A DNA stretch of 64,000 nucleotides from Halomonas heilongjiangensis (GTDB lineage Bacteria; Pseudomonadota; Gammaproteobacteria; Pseudomonadales; Halomonadaceae). Of this stretch, positions 54,841 through 63,212 are shown piece by piece. The stretch lies in NCBI RefSeq assembly GCF_002879645.1, contig NZ_PNRE01000055.1, positions 1 to 64,000 on the forward strand, read 5' to 3'. Under the pieces are notes generated by a model. The model made no database searches, was not told where the DNA came from, and worked only from the letters and a program-made list of their open reading frames with translations. Position 1 is the stretch's first letter. Each line of letters begins with the position of its first letter. The translations under genes were made by a program, and so were the position numbers.

Positions 54841-55948
54841 AGGTGTTGAAGCCCACCACGCGATAGTCGCGCAGCAGTGCCGAGGCAGCCTCGCTCTTGC
54901 CGTCCGACTCGATCTCCAGGCGACGCAGGAAACAGTCGCAGCCGATCACCAGCCGGGGCGGACCCAGCCGCGCCACGATGCCGTCGAGGACCTCCCGCAG
55001 GTCATCGAGAATCGGCGCGGCGCGCATGGCGGTCAACACGATGCCGTTCTCCACCGCGCAGTAGAAGCTCAGGCTGAGGTCCTCGTTGACCCTCTGGATC
55101 GAGCGTACATAGGCCTGATCGTGCAGGCGCACCGCCAGCGGATGACGGGCGAAGGTCTCCTCGTCGAGCTCCTCGACCCGACACCCCACCAGCCGCGCGT
55201 ACTCCTCGGCGGCGGGCTCGGCATTGAGCTCGATGACCCGGCGGTTCTCGCGATCGGCCGCGGTGACCACCAGCTTGTCGGCGAGCGGCCGCAGGTGATG
55301 GGTGGTGAAGACCTCGAAGTCGAGCGCGGTATTGAGCATCACCACCACCGCGGCGCCGGTGCGGAAGCGGCCGTCGCCGTAGACATGGGTGCCGGCCAGG
55401 CGATTGTCGTCGCCGGCGCTGCCACCGAAGTGAGGGATGCTGCCGAGCGCCGCATTGAGCGTCGCCAGCACTCGCTCCTCACTGGCCGACAGGCCGTCGA
55501 GCAGCGTCAGGGCGAAGGTATGGCCCTTGATCGGGGCGATACCCACCTGCCGGCACTGATCGAGCAGGCGGTCGGTCAGCTGCTGGGCAGCCAGCAGCGA
55601 AAAGTCGTCGAGGTCGTCTATCACCGCGTAGTCGAGTGCGAAGTCGCGATGATCGAACCCGATGGCGGTGATGCCGCCACGGCAATAGCCCTCATCGGTG
55701 ATCTCGCCGGCGGTGGTGCAGCCACACAGCCTCACGCCACCGAAGTGCTGCTCCAGCGCCTGCCCCAAGGCCGCGAGGTCGTACTCCGCCGAGCAGAAGA
55801 ACAGCACGCCCCCCAGCCAGGGGTGCAACAGGCTGCGCGCCAGGTCCTGGGCGGCCATGTCCGGGTCCCGGGACCGCGACTGGGCGATCAGCACGGCATC
55901 CTGGCGAGCGGTAGTGTCGGCAGTCGGCGTCGGAAGGTCGATGTCCAT
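54761..55948 (-). CDS. FIST-domain sensory protein
   Basis: The 395-residue protein has FIST N (about 40-230, CGCTTAGEITDEGYCRGGITAIGF, GGSAGDDNRLAGTHVYGDG) and FIST C (about 240-375, IELNAEPAAEEYARLVG). FIST proteins are cytosolic ligand sensors, thought to bind small molecules such as amino acids or nitric-oxide-related signals, and feed paired kinases. It lies immediately upstream of and overlaps the NahK-like kinase gene. The palindromic ACTACC-AA-GGTAGT box about 105 bp upstream ties its expression to the alcohol-oxidation regulon. Confidence 0.9.
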   Translation of the reverse strand: MDIDLPTPTADTTARQDAVLIAQSRSRDPDMAAQDLARSLLHPWLGGVLFFCSAEYDLAALGQALEQHFGGVRLCGCTTAGEITDEGYCRGGITAIGFDHRDFALDYAVIDDLDDFSLLAAQQLTDRLLDQCRQVGIAPIKGHTFALTLLDGLSASEERVLATLNAALGSIPHFGGSAGDDNRLAGTHVYGDGRFRTGAAVVVMLNTALDFEVFTTHHLRPLADKLVVTAADRENRRVIELNAEPAAEEYARLVGCRVEELDEETFARHPLAVRLHDQAYVRSIQRVNEDLSLSFYCAVENGIVLTAMRAAPILDDLREVLDGIVARLGPPRLVIGCDCFLRRLEIESDGKSEAASALLRDYRVVGFNTYGEQCNGMHLNQTFTGVVIGQSRLGG

Positions 55949-56350
55949 GAGCGGGTCTCGGCGAACAAGGGCGGGGTGTCTCGCAGTATAGGAAGCCGCC
56001 CTCTCGCTGGATATGCCACTTGGGTGCCGTCCCTGGCCCCCAGTGCCACTACCAAGGTAGTAGACGCCTCACCAGGACATGGCAACGCCCAACGCCAGGG
56101 TGTCGGTCTGCTCGATCCAGTTCGAGTACATAGCTATCCATACTGAAGACCGTTAGCTACCCCTGATGCATGAGGCGGGTTGACCCTCGTCATGCATTCT
56201 CAGCTCCATGGCCAAACGCTTCGCGTTGCAGGAGGGCAGACTCCCGGCGGTCACGATGAACTACCCGTTCTTCTTTGCGCTCCGTGTAGTCCTTCTATTC
56301 ATGCCCTCATTCGGCGACGTTGGGAGTGCTCGGGCGCACGATTCTCGGCA
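55949..56350. other. 402-bp intergenic region upstream of the FIST gene and downstream of the ketosynthase gene
   Basis: It holds the CTTGGTAGTA-type palindrome (56047-56063) as the leftward FIST promoter element. From about 56100 onward I see no gene, RNA or mobile-element end. Base composition becomes less GC-biased here, at the boundary with the efflux cassette. Confidence 0.5.
56047..56063. promoter_or_regulatory. Palindromic ACTACC-AA-GGTAGT box upstream of the FIST gene
   Basis: ACTACC (56048-56053) and GGTAGT (56056-56061) are perfect 6-bp arms with a 2-nt centre. The same GGTAGTA half occurs before the alcohol dehydrogenase and cytochrome c genes. This is the fullest version of the putative LuxR-type response-regulator site. 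Confidence 0.62.
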
Positions 56351-57610
56351 TCATTGCCAGCACCGGAAAATGACGCTGGCGTTGACGCCACCGAAGCCGA
56401 AGCCATTGGATATGGCGTGTTCCATCGACAGTCGACGTGCTGTACCCCGCACCAAATCGAGCCCTTCGGCGGCAGGATCCGGGTTCTCCAGGTTGAGTGT
56501 GGGTGGCGCAATCTGGTCACGCAGCGCCAGGATCGTCAGAATGGCCTCCAAGCCCCCGGCCGCCCCGAGCAAATGACCGGTCGCCGATTTGGTCGCGCTC
56601 ACTGCCACCCCGCCACCGAACACGGCCTTGATCGCCGCGAGTTCGCTCCTGTCGCCTAACGGCGTGGAGGTGGCGTGGGCGTTGAGGTGCTGGACATCCG
56701 CGGGATGCAGTCTGGCCTGCGCCAGCGCGTTTGACATGGCTCGCTGGGCGCCACTGCCGTCGTCCGGACCCGACGTTATGTGGTAAGCATCGGCCGTCGT
56801 GCCGTAGCCCACGATTTCGGCGATTGGCCTAGCGCCACGGGCAAGCGCATGTTCGAGTTCCTCGATGACCAGCAGGCCCGCGCCCTCGCCCATGACGAAC
56901 CCGTCCCGGGCGCTGTCGAAAGGGCGCGAGGCCCGCGCCGGCGTGTCGTTGAACGCGGTGGAGAGGGCGCGAGCGGCGGCAAAGCCGCCCAGGCTCACTT
57001 CATTGATACAGGCCTCGGCACCGCCGCAGATCGCGACGTCCGCTTCGTCGGCTCGAATCAGCCGCGCTGCGTCGCCAATCGCCTGCACGCCGGCGGCACA
57101 CGCGGTGACCGGTGCCCCGATCGGCCCCTGGTAGCCATAGCGAATCGAGACGTGACCGGCGGCCAGATTGACCAGAAAGGAGGGCACGGTGAAGGGAGAG
57201 AGGCGGCGGGCGCCCCGGGTGTCGGTGGTGCGGACTGCCTCTGCAATGGCCGGAAAGCCACCTACCCCGGAGGCGATCACCGTGGCGGTGCGGGCTTGCT
57301 CGTGCGCCCGCTGCGGACGCCAGCCCGCCTGGGCGACCGCCTCGTCCGCCGCGGCCAGCGCAAGCAGCATGAAGCGGTCCATCTTGCGCTGCTCTTTAGG
57401 CGGGGCAACGCCGTCGACATCGAACCCGGCCGCCGGGTCTTCCGCGCGATCCGGGACTACCCCGGCGATCTTGACCGCCAGGTCACGTACCATGGTCTCG
57501 GGCAAGTACCCGATGCCGGACTCTCCGTTCAAGAGCCGGGCCCAAGTGGCCTCTACGCCTGCGGCCAAAGGGGAAACCAGCCCCAGGCCGGTCACAACAA
57601 CTCGACGCAT
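56351..57610 (-). CDS. fabF: Beta-ketoacyl-ACP synthase II (FabF-like)
   Basis: The 419-residue KAS II-type condensing enzyme has the Cys-His-His triad C171 (PVTACAAGVQ), H312 (LNAHATSTPLGD) and H346 (SATGHLLGAAGG). GAGGAA lies 8 nt before ATG 57610. It is not next to acpP or other fatty-acid synthesis genes but ends a leftward set of efflux genes. It is therefore likely an accessory ketosynthase, perhaps an inhibitor-tolerant target copy or part of a specialised lipid pathway. The catalytic residues are intact. Confidence 0.9.
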   Translation of the reverse strand: MRRVVVTGLGLVSPLAAGVEATWARLLNGESGIGYLPETMVRDLAVKIAGVVPDRAEDPAAGFDVDGVAPPKEQRKMDRFMLLALAAADEAVAQAGWRPQRAHEQARTATVIASGVGGFPAIAEAVRTTDTRGARRLSPFTVPSFLVNLAAGHVSIRYGYQGPIGAPVTACAAGVQAIGDAARLIRADEADVAICGGAEACINEVSLGGFAAARALSTAFNDTPARASRPFDSARDGFVMGEGAGLLVIEELEHALARGARPIAEIVGYGTTADAYHITSGPDDGSGAQRAMSNALAQARLHPADVQHLNAHATSTPLGDRSELAAIKAVFGGGVAVSATKSATGHLLGAAGGLEAILTILALRDQIAPPTLNLENPDPAAEGLDLVRGTARRLSMEHAISNGFGFGGVNASVIFRCWQ

Positions 57611-57668
57611 ATTCGATTCCTCATTTGCCATTCGTGATGCCCAGAGCGCCCGTCCCCGGACGATGTGC

Positions 57669-57750
57669 TTAGACCGCAACGGGCTCCGTTCGCCCTCCGG
57701 AAACGGCGTCTCCCTTCGCCGCCGGCTTGATCCTGAACCAGATGGCGTGG
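57669..57750 (-). pseudogene. Remnant of a second RND permease C-terminus
   Basis: On the minus strand a 26-codon frame reads HAIWFRIKPAAKGDAV... to a TAA at 57671-57669. Bases 57721-57748 are identical over 28 bp to 60166-60193, the end of the intact RND gene (YAIWFRIKPAP). After the shared segment the sequences diverge. The remnant begins 2 bp before the MFS stop region and precedes fabF. It is a scar of recombination that placed other genes between an RND gene and fabF. Confidence 0.78.
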
Positions 57751-57751
57751 T

Positions 57752-59218
57752 TTATGGACTTGAATCGGAGTCACGAGCTTTGGGGATAGCTGCGGAGAAG
57801 GTGTTGACGGGGAAACACAGGGCTGCGGTCAAAAGCGCCAAACTCATATGGCACAGGTAGACCGCATTGAAATCTGCACGCTGCAAACCGGCACCGCCCA
57901 ACAGCAGTACGGTAAGGGCGACCCCCATGACCGAGCCGATTTGCCGTATCGCCTGGTTGATGGCACCGCCTACGGCGTAATGGTCTGAGGGCAAGTGGCT
58001 GACAGCAGCTCCCGACAGTGAAGGCAACACCATGCCCACGCCAATGCCACTGAACAGCATGCCCGGTAACCAGTGTGTCAGATACGCGGGCTCACTGCCC
58101 GGCACCAGCAAAAACCACAGTGCGCTGGCCGCGTAGATCAGGCACCCCCCGACCAGCAGCGGGCGGTGACCATACCGACTCGCCAATCGACCTGACAAAG
58201 CAGCCACAGGAACCACCAGCAGCGGCCCGGGCGCCATCGCCAGGCCAGCCAGTGGCAGCGAGTAGTGCCAGATCGAATTCATGTAGAAAAAGAAAGCGAA
58301 AAACATCATCGAGAACGCGATGCCGAAGCTCAGCGTTGCAAGGTTGACGTAGCGGTATGTGGCGTTGCGAAACAGGCTCAAGTCCACCAATGGCATGGTG
58401 GCAACCCGAGCCCAGGCAACAAATCCGATGATGCTCGCCAACCCGATGCCCGCAGCGCCAAGCAGCTCATGGCGTGACCAGTCAGGCGACTCCGCTTGCA
58501 CGATGGACAGCGCCAAGGCGCCGATGCCGACGATCAGCAAGCCCATCCCCACCAGGTCCAGCGGGCGCCCCCGGGCTGGCTGCTTCGCTTCCGTCAGCAG
58601 CGTTGCGCCGCGCCATATGGCAAGAATGCCCAACGGCACATTCAGGTAGAACGCCCACTGCCACCCGAGCGATGCGATCACGAATGCCCCTAGGCTGGGG
58701 CCGACCGCCGCCGCCAGACCACCGACCGCGCCCCATAGACTGACAGCCACGGCACGTTTGTTTGTCGGGAACGCCGCCAGCACGAGCGAGAGCGATGCGG
58801 GCGTCAGCAATGCCGCCCCCATGGCCTGCAGGGCTCTTGCCGCGACCAGCCACTCCACGCTGGTTGCCAAGCCACAGGCGACAGAAGCCGCCAGAAACAG
58901 CGCAACGCCAACGAGAAACACCTTCTTGCGCCCATGCTTGTCTGCCAACCCGCCGGATGGGATCAGCATCGCGGCATAGACCACGGTGTAGGCATTGAGT
59001 ACCCACGAAAGGTCTGCCGCAGTGGCCTGCGGAAAACCTGCCCGCAAGGCGCTGAAGGCTGCGAACAGCATGGTGCCGTCCATGGAGACAAGAAACACCG
59101 CCACGCTGGCCACCCAGAACACCGGCCATGGTGAGGCGGCGCTGGGGGGCAGGCTTGGCAACGCCTGCGCCATGGTGGCAGGCGAGGACATGATGGTCTG
59201 GCTGTCCGGGTCGGTCAT
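57752..59218 (-). CDS. MFS drug efflux transporter (DHA2/EmrB-QacA type)
   Basis: The 488-residue protein has about 14 predicted helices. MFS motif A is GGLADKHGRKKVFLVG and motif C-like sequence is GAVGGLAAAVGPSLGAFV; D at SMDGTM in helix 1 is typical of DHA2 pumps. It exports lipophilic or cationic drugs with protons. GGAAGA precedes ATG 59218; a GTG at 59275 would add 19 residues. It lies between the SDR gene and the RND remnant, in the same direction as all cassette genes. Confidence 0.9.
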   Translation of the reverse strand: MTDPDSQTIMSSPATMAQALPSLPPSAASPWPVFWVASVAVFLVSMDGTMLFAAFSALRAGFPQATAADLSWVLNAYTVVYAAMLIPSGGLADKHGRKKVFLVGVALFLAASVACGLATSVEWLVAARALQAMGAALLTPASLSLVLAAFPTNKRAVAVSLWGAVGGLAAAVGPSLGAFVIASLGWQWAFYLNVPLGILAIWRGATLLTEAKQPARGRPLDLVGMGLLIVGIGALALSIVQAESPDWSRHELLGAAGIGLASIIGFVAWARVATMPLVDLSLFRNATYRYVNLATLSFGIAFSMMFFAFFFYMNSIWHYSLPLAGLAMAPGPLLVVPVAALSGRLASRYGHRPLLVGGCLIYAASALWFLLVPGSEPAYLTHWLPGMLFSGIGVGMVLPSLSGAAVSHLPSDHYAVGGAINQAIRQIGSVMGVALTVLLLGGAGLQRADFNAVYLCHMSLALLTAALCFPVNTFSAAIPKARDSDSSP

Positions 59219-59303
59219 GGGGTTCTTCCGGTCGTTTGGTGCGCCTGAACCCACAGAGCCAAGCTCTGTGAGCACTTGCAGCTGCTAGACGGTTGGGATC
59301 GAT

Positions 59304-60110
59304 TCAGGCGATCCCAAACGTTTTTCTGAGGCCTTTCTCGACCGGGCCAGCGGGCATGAAGCGGCGTAATTTCCTCAGAAGAGAAGCCTCGCCTTTGGGC
59401 GTGTGCCGCATTTTCCATGCACCCAACGCGGCATCGACAATCGTGGTGGCGACCCCATCGGGCTCGGGCGCTTTTTGGACATTGTTTTGGATGGCTTGGG
59501 AAACGACGCCTAGCTCCTTGCTGTAGTCAGGGATTCTGGAAGCTGTTTGGGGCGCATTGAGATCCAGGTTGGTCTTGGTGAAGGAGGGTTCGACAAGCGC
59601 CACGCGGATGCCGAAGTTGCGCACCTCGTGATCCAGGGTCTCGGATAGCCCTTCGACGGCATGCTTGGATGCCGAATAGAGTCCCATGTACGGCGCAGGC
59701 AGAAAGCCCAGCACCGAGCTGAGGTTGACGATGCGACCAGAACGCTGCTCGCGCATGTGTGGCAGCACCGCCTTGGTCGTGCGCAAGAGGCCGAAGAGGT
59801 TGGTGTCGAACAGCGTCTGGGCTTCGGCAATCGACGTCTCCTCCGTTGCGCCGAGCAGGGTCACGCCAGCGCTGTTGACGAGCACGTCGATGCGCTTGGC
59901 CTGAGCGATGACGGTCTGGATTCCATGTTGAACTGACGCTTCGTCACGAATATCCATCTCGACCAGCTCGACTCCCGGTATTGGCTGTGCCTTTGCCGTG
60001 TTGCGCACGGTGCCGAACACCCGGCAACCCTGCTCGACGAACTTCACCGCGGCGGCACGTCCGATGCCCGATGACACGCCGGTAACGATGACAACTTTGG
60101 AATTCGACAT
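59304..60110 (-). CDS. Short-chain dehydrogenase/reductase
   Basis: The 268-residue classical SDR has cofactor motif TGVSSGIG (10-17), NSAG (79-82) and catalytic Tyr145/Lys149 (YSASK) with Ser131/132. The C-terminus is longer and basic. Substrates are not predictable; many cassette-borne SDRs of this subgroup are annotated simply as oxidoreductases. GAGGAA supports the ATG. It is 12 nt after the RND gene, implying an operon with the pump. Confidence 0.88.
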   Translation of the reverse strand: MSNSKVVIVTGVSSGIGRAAAVKFVEQGCRVFGTVRNTAKAQPIPGVELVEMDIRDEASVQHGIQTVIAQAKRIDVLVNSAGVTLLGATEETSIAEAQTLFDTNLFGLLRTTKAVLPHMREQRSGRIVNLSSVLGFLPAPYMGLYSASKHAVEGLSETLDHEVRNFGIRVALVEPSFTKTNLDLNAPQTASRIPDYSKELGVVSQAIQNNVQKAPEPDGVATTIVDAALGAWKMRHTPKGEASLLRKLRRFMPAGPVEKGLRKTFGIA

Positions 60111-60122
60111 GGTAGTTCCTCT

Positions 60123-63100
60123 TTATAGGGAGGCTTGGGATGAAGGCGCCCAGCTTTGCGACGGGGCCGGCTTGATCCTGAACCAGATGGCGTACATTGC
60201 CGGCAGGAACACCAGGGTCAGCACCGTCCCGGCGAAGGTGCCGCCGATCAGGGTGTAGGCCAGCGTTCCCCAGAACACCGACTGGGTGAGCGGGATGAAG
60301 GCCAGGATGGCGGCGAGCGCGGTCAGGATGACCGGGCGGGCGCGCTGCACGGTGGCCTCGACCACGGCGTCGAAGGGCGCGAGTCCTGCCTTCTTGTTGT
60401 CGTGAATCTGGCCGATCAGGATGAGGGTGTTGCGCATCAGGATGCCGGCCAGCGCAATCAGGCCAACGAGGGCGTTGATGCCGAACGGCTGCTGGAACAC
60501 CAGCAGGGTGGGCACGACCCCGATGAGGCCCAGTGGCGCGGTGGCGAAGACCATCGTCATGGCGGAGATCGAGCGGACCTGGAAGATGATCGTGATCAGC
60601 GTCAGGGCGATCATGATGGGGAAGATCGGCGCCATGGCGCGATTCGCCTTGCCGGATTCCTCGATGGAACCGCCTTGCTCGATCCGGTAGCCGGTCGGCA
60701 GTTCGGCGATGATCGGCTGCAGTTCCTTCCACACGGCGGTGGACACGTCCGGCGGCTGCAGGCCCTCGGCGATATCGCCGCGCACAGTGATCGTCGGCAT
60801 GCGATCGCGGCGGCGCAGGATCGGGTCTTCCATGTGGACGTCCACCGTCCCGATCTGCGACAGCGGAATCCGCTGACCGGCCGCGCCAACCAGGGTGAAA
60901 TCATCGATCTTGCTCGGATCGAGCCGCGAGTCTCCGGCAGAGCGGGCTACGACCTCCACCGACCGGATGTCTTCGCGCACCTCGGTAATGGGGACGCCGC
61001 TCAACAGGAACTGCAGCTGTTGGGCCACGTCGCTCGAGGTCAGGCCGAGGCTCTGCAGCCGGTCCTGATCGAGCGAGAAACGCAGCGTGGGCACGCGCTC
61101 GCCCCAGTCGGTATTGACCGTCCGCATCTGGGAAGAGGCCTGCATCACGGCACGCACCTGCGCCGCGATGTCACGCAGCGTGTCGGGGGCGGGCCCCATC
61201 ACGCGGAAGGCCACGGGGAACGGCGAGGGGGGGCCGAACACCAACTGGGTCACCCGTACGCGCGCCTCCGGCGCCAGGCCGTTGGCCACCGCCTGTCGCA
61301 GCCTGAGCTTGAGTGCCTCACGCGCCGCCTGGTCGTCCGTCAGGACGACGATCTTGGCGAACGAGGGATCGGGCAGCTCCGGCGCCATGGCGAGGTAGAA
61401 GCGCGGCGCCCCCTGGCCGACGTAGGCGGTCACGATCGTCGCTTCCGGCTGCTCGGCCAGCCAGGCCTCGACCTTGGCGGTCACCGCACTCGTCTGCTCG
61501 ATCGCGGTGCCATACGGCATCTGCACTTCGACCAGCACCTCGGGCCGATCGGAAGTCGGAAAGAACTGCTTGTTGACCACGCCCATGCCCAGGACCGCGA
61601 CGACGAAGGCACCGATCACGCCCGCCGCAACCAGCCATTTGCGCCGGATCACCGAACCCAGCAACCGGCGGAAGCTGTTGTAGCGTGGCGTATCGTAGAT
61701 CGCCTCATGCCCGCCCTCACGTTTCTCGAAGTTCGGGAGCAGCTTCACCCCCAGGTAGGGCGTGAACACGACCGCCACGATCCACGACGCGATCAACGCC
61801 ATGCCGACGATCCAGAACATATTGCCGGCGTACTCGCCGGCGGTGGACCTGGCGAAGCCGTTCGGCATGAAGCCGATCGCCGTCACCAGGGTCCCGGAGA
61901 GCATGGGCGCGGCGGTATGGCTCCAGGCATAGGCCGCGGCGCGGGTGCGGTCGTAGCCTTCCTCCATCTTCACCACCATCATCTCGATGGCGATGATGGC
62001 ATCGTCGACCAAAAGCCCCAGCGCCAGGATCAGCGAGCCCAGCGTGATCCGGTCGAAGTCCTTGCCGGTGGCCGCCATGACGATGAAGACCGCGGCCAGG
62101 GTCAGGGGCACCGCTGCCGAGACCACGATGCCGGCGCGCCAGCCCATGCTGAGGAAGCCCACCAGCATCACCACGCCGAGGGCGGCGAAGAACTTGAGCA
62201 TGAACTCGTCAACGGCCGAACTGATATTGACCGACTGGTCTGTGACCTTGGACAGGCTCATGCCCAGCGGCATCTCGGCGTTGATCGCCGCTGCCTCCGC
62301 CTCCAGTGCCTCGCCGAGCTCAAGGCCGTTCCAGCCCTCGCGCATGACTACGCCGAGCAGCAAGGTCGGTTCGCCGTCGTTGCGGATGAGGAAGGTGGCT
62401 GGATCCTCGTAGCCCCGCTTCACCTCGGCGATGTCGCCGAGCTTCAGCGTACGGCCTTGCGCGGTGACCGGGGTATTACGGATCGCTTCGAGGTCGTCGA
62501 TCGCCCCGTCCAGCCGGATGAAGACCTGCGGACCGTGGGCTTCGATCGAGCCGGCGGGCGTCATCACGTTGCGCCCGTTCAGTGCCGCGAAGAGGGCTTG
62601 AGGGGAGACGCCTAGAGTCGCGAGGCGGTCATGGGAGAATTCGACGAAGATCCGTTCGGCCTGCTCGCCGATGATGTTCACCTTCTTGACGCCCGGCACG
62701 TGAAGCAGGCGCTGGCGCAGGCTCTCTGCCTCACGGATGAGATGTCGATGAGGCTCGCCCGTGGCCTTCAACGCGTAGAGCGCAAAGGTCACATCGGCGT
62801 ATTCGTCGTTCACCATCGGGCCGATGACGCCACGCGGCAGGCTGCCGGCCTCGTCGCCGAGTTTCTTGCGCGCCTGGTAGAACTGCTCGGGGACCTCGGC
62901 AGGCGGCGTGCTGTCGAGCAGGTACACCGTGGTGAAGGCTAGGCCCGGTCGCGTAAAGGTCTCGGTCCGGTCATACCAGCGCAGTTCCTGCATGCGCTTT
63001 TCCAGCGGCTCGGCGACCAGTTCCTCCATCTCCTGGGCCGTGGCCCCGGGCCAGGCCGTGACCACGGTCATCTGCTTGATGGTAAAGGCGGGGTCCTCTG

Positions 63101-63212
63101 CCCGGCCCAGCGTCAGGAAGGCCACGATGCCGGCGATGAAGATCGCCACCATAAGAAACAGGGTGACCGAGCGCTCGCGTACCGCGAGGGCAGAGAGATT
63201 GAAGCCGCTCAT
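60123..63212 (-). CDS. RND efflux pump inner-membrane subunit
   Basis: The 1029-residue RND protein has 12 helices and two large periplasmic loops. The proton-relay acids are the DD in LGLLVDDAIIAIEMM. The sequence (GRAEDPAFTIKQMTVVTAWPGATAQEMEELV) belongs to the HAE-type branch with relatives such as VexF-like pumps, distinct from AcrB proper. It overlaps the membrane-fusion gene by 4 nt. No outer-membrane channel gene is visible here. Its last 28 coding bases before the tail recur at 57721-57748. Confidence 0.93.
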   Translation of the reverse strand: MSGFNLSALAVRERSVTLFLMVAIFIAGIVAFLTLGRAEDPAFTIKQMTVVTAWPGATAQEMEELVAEPLEKRMQELRWYDRTETFTRPGLAFTTVYLLDSTPPAEVPEQFYQARKKLGDEAGSLPRGVIGPMVNDEYADVTFALYALKATGEPHRHLIREAESLRQRLLHVPGVKKVNIIGEQAERIFVEFSHDRLATLGVSPQALFAALNGRNVMTPAGSIEAHGPQVFIRLDGAIDDLEAIRNTPVTAQGRTLKLGDIAEVKRGYEDPATFLIRNDGEPTLLLGVVMREGWNGLELGEALEAEAAAINAEMPLGMSLSKVTDQSVNISSAVDEFMLKFFAALGVVMLVGFLSMGWRAGIVVSAAVPLTLAAVFIVMAATGKDFDRITLGSLILALGLLVDDAIIAIEMMVVKMEEGYDRTRAAAYAWSHTAAPMLSGTLVTAIGFMPNGFARSTAGEYAGNMFWIVGMALIASWIVAVVFTPYLGVKLLPNFEKREGGHEAIYDTPRYNSFRRLLGSVIRRKWLVAAGVIGAFVVAVLGMGVVNKQFFPTSDRPEVLVEVQMPYGTAIEQTSAVTAKVEAWLAEQPEATIVTAYVGQGAPRFYLAMAPELPDPSFAKIVVLTDDQAAREALKLRLRQAVANGLAPEARVRVTQLVFGPPSPFPVAFRVMGPAPDTLRDIAAQVRAVMQASSQMRTVNTDWGERVPTLRFSLDQDRLQSLGLTSSDVAQQLQFLLSGVPITEVREDIRSVEVVARSAGDSRLDPSKIDDFTLVGAAGQRIPLSQIGTVDVHMEDPILRRRDRMPTITVRGDIAEGLQPPDVSTAVWKELQPIIAELPTGYRIEQGGSIEESGKANRAMAPIFPIMIALTLITIIFQVRSISAMTMVFATAPLGLIGVVPTLLVFQQPFGINALVGLIALAGILMRNTLILIGQIHDNKKAGLAPFDAVVEATVQRARPVILTALAAILAFIPLTQSVFWGTLAYTLIGGTFAGTVLTLVFLPAMYAIWFRIKPAPSQSWAPSSQASL

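Noticed and set aside
56103-56160. tRNA-like GTTCGAGTAC segment
   Set aside because: No acceptor stem, anticodon arm or CCA can be folded around it.
56208-56576. Plus-strand 122-codon frame starting MAKRFALQEGRLPAVTM
   Set aside because: It runs antisense into fabF, has no ribosome site and no recognisable family; considered as a transposase fragment but no motif supports that.
60156-62615. Plus-strand open frame of 819 codons opposite the RND gene
   Set aside because: His/Arg/Gly-rich antisense translation with no domain; the RND protein is intact on the other strand.
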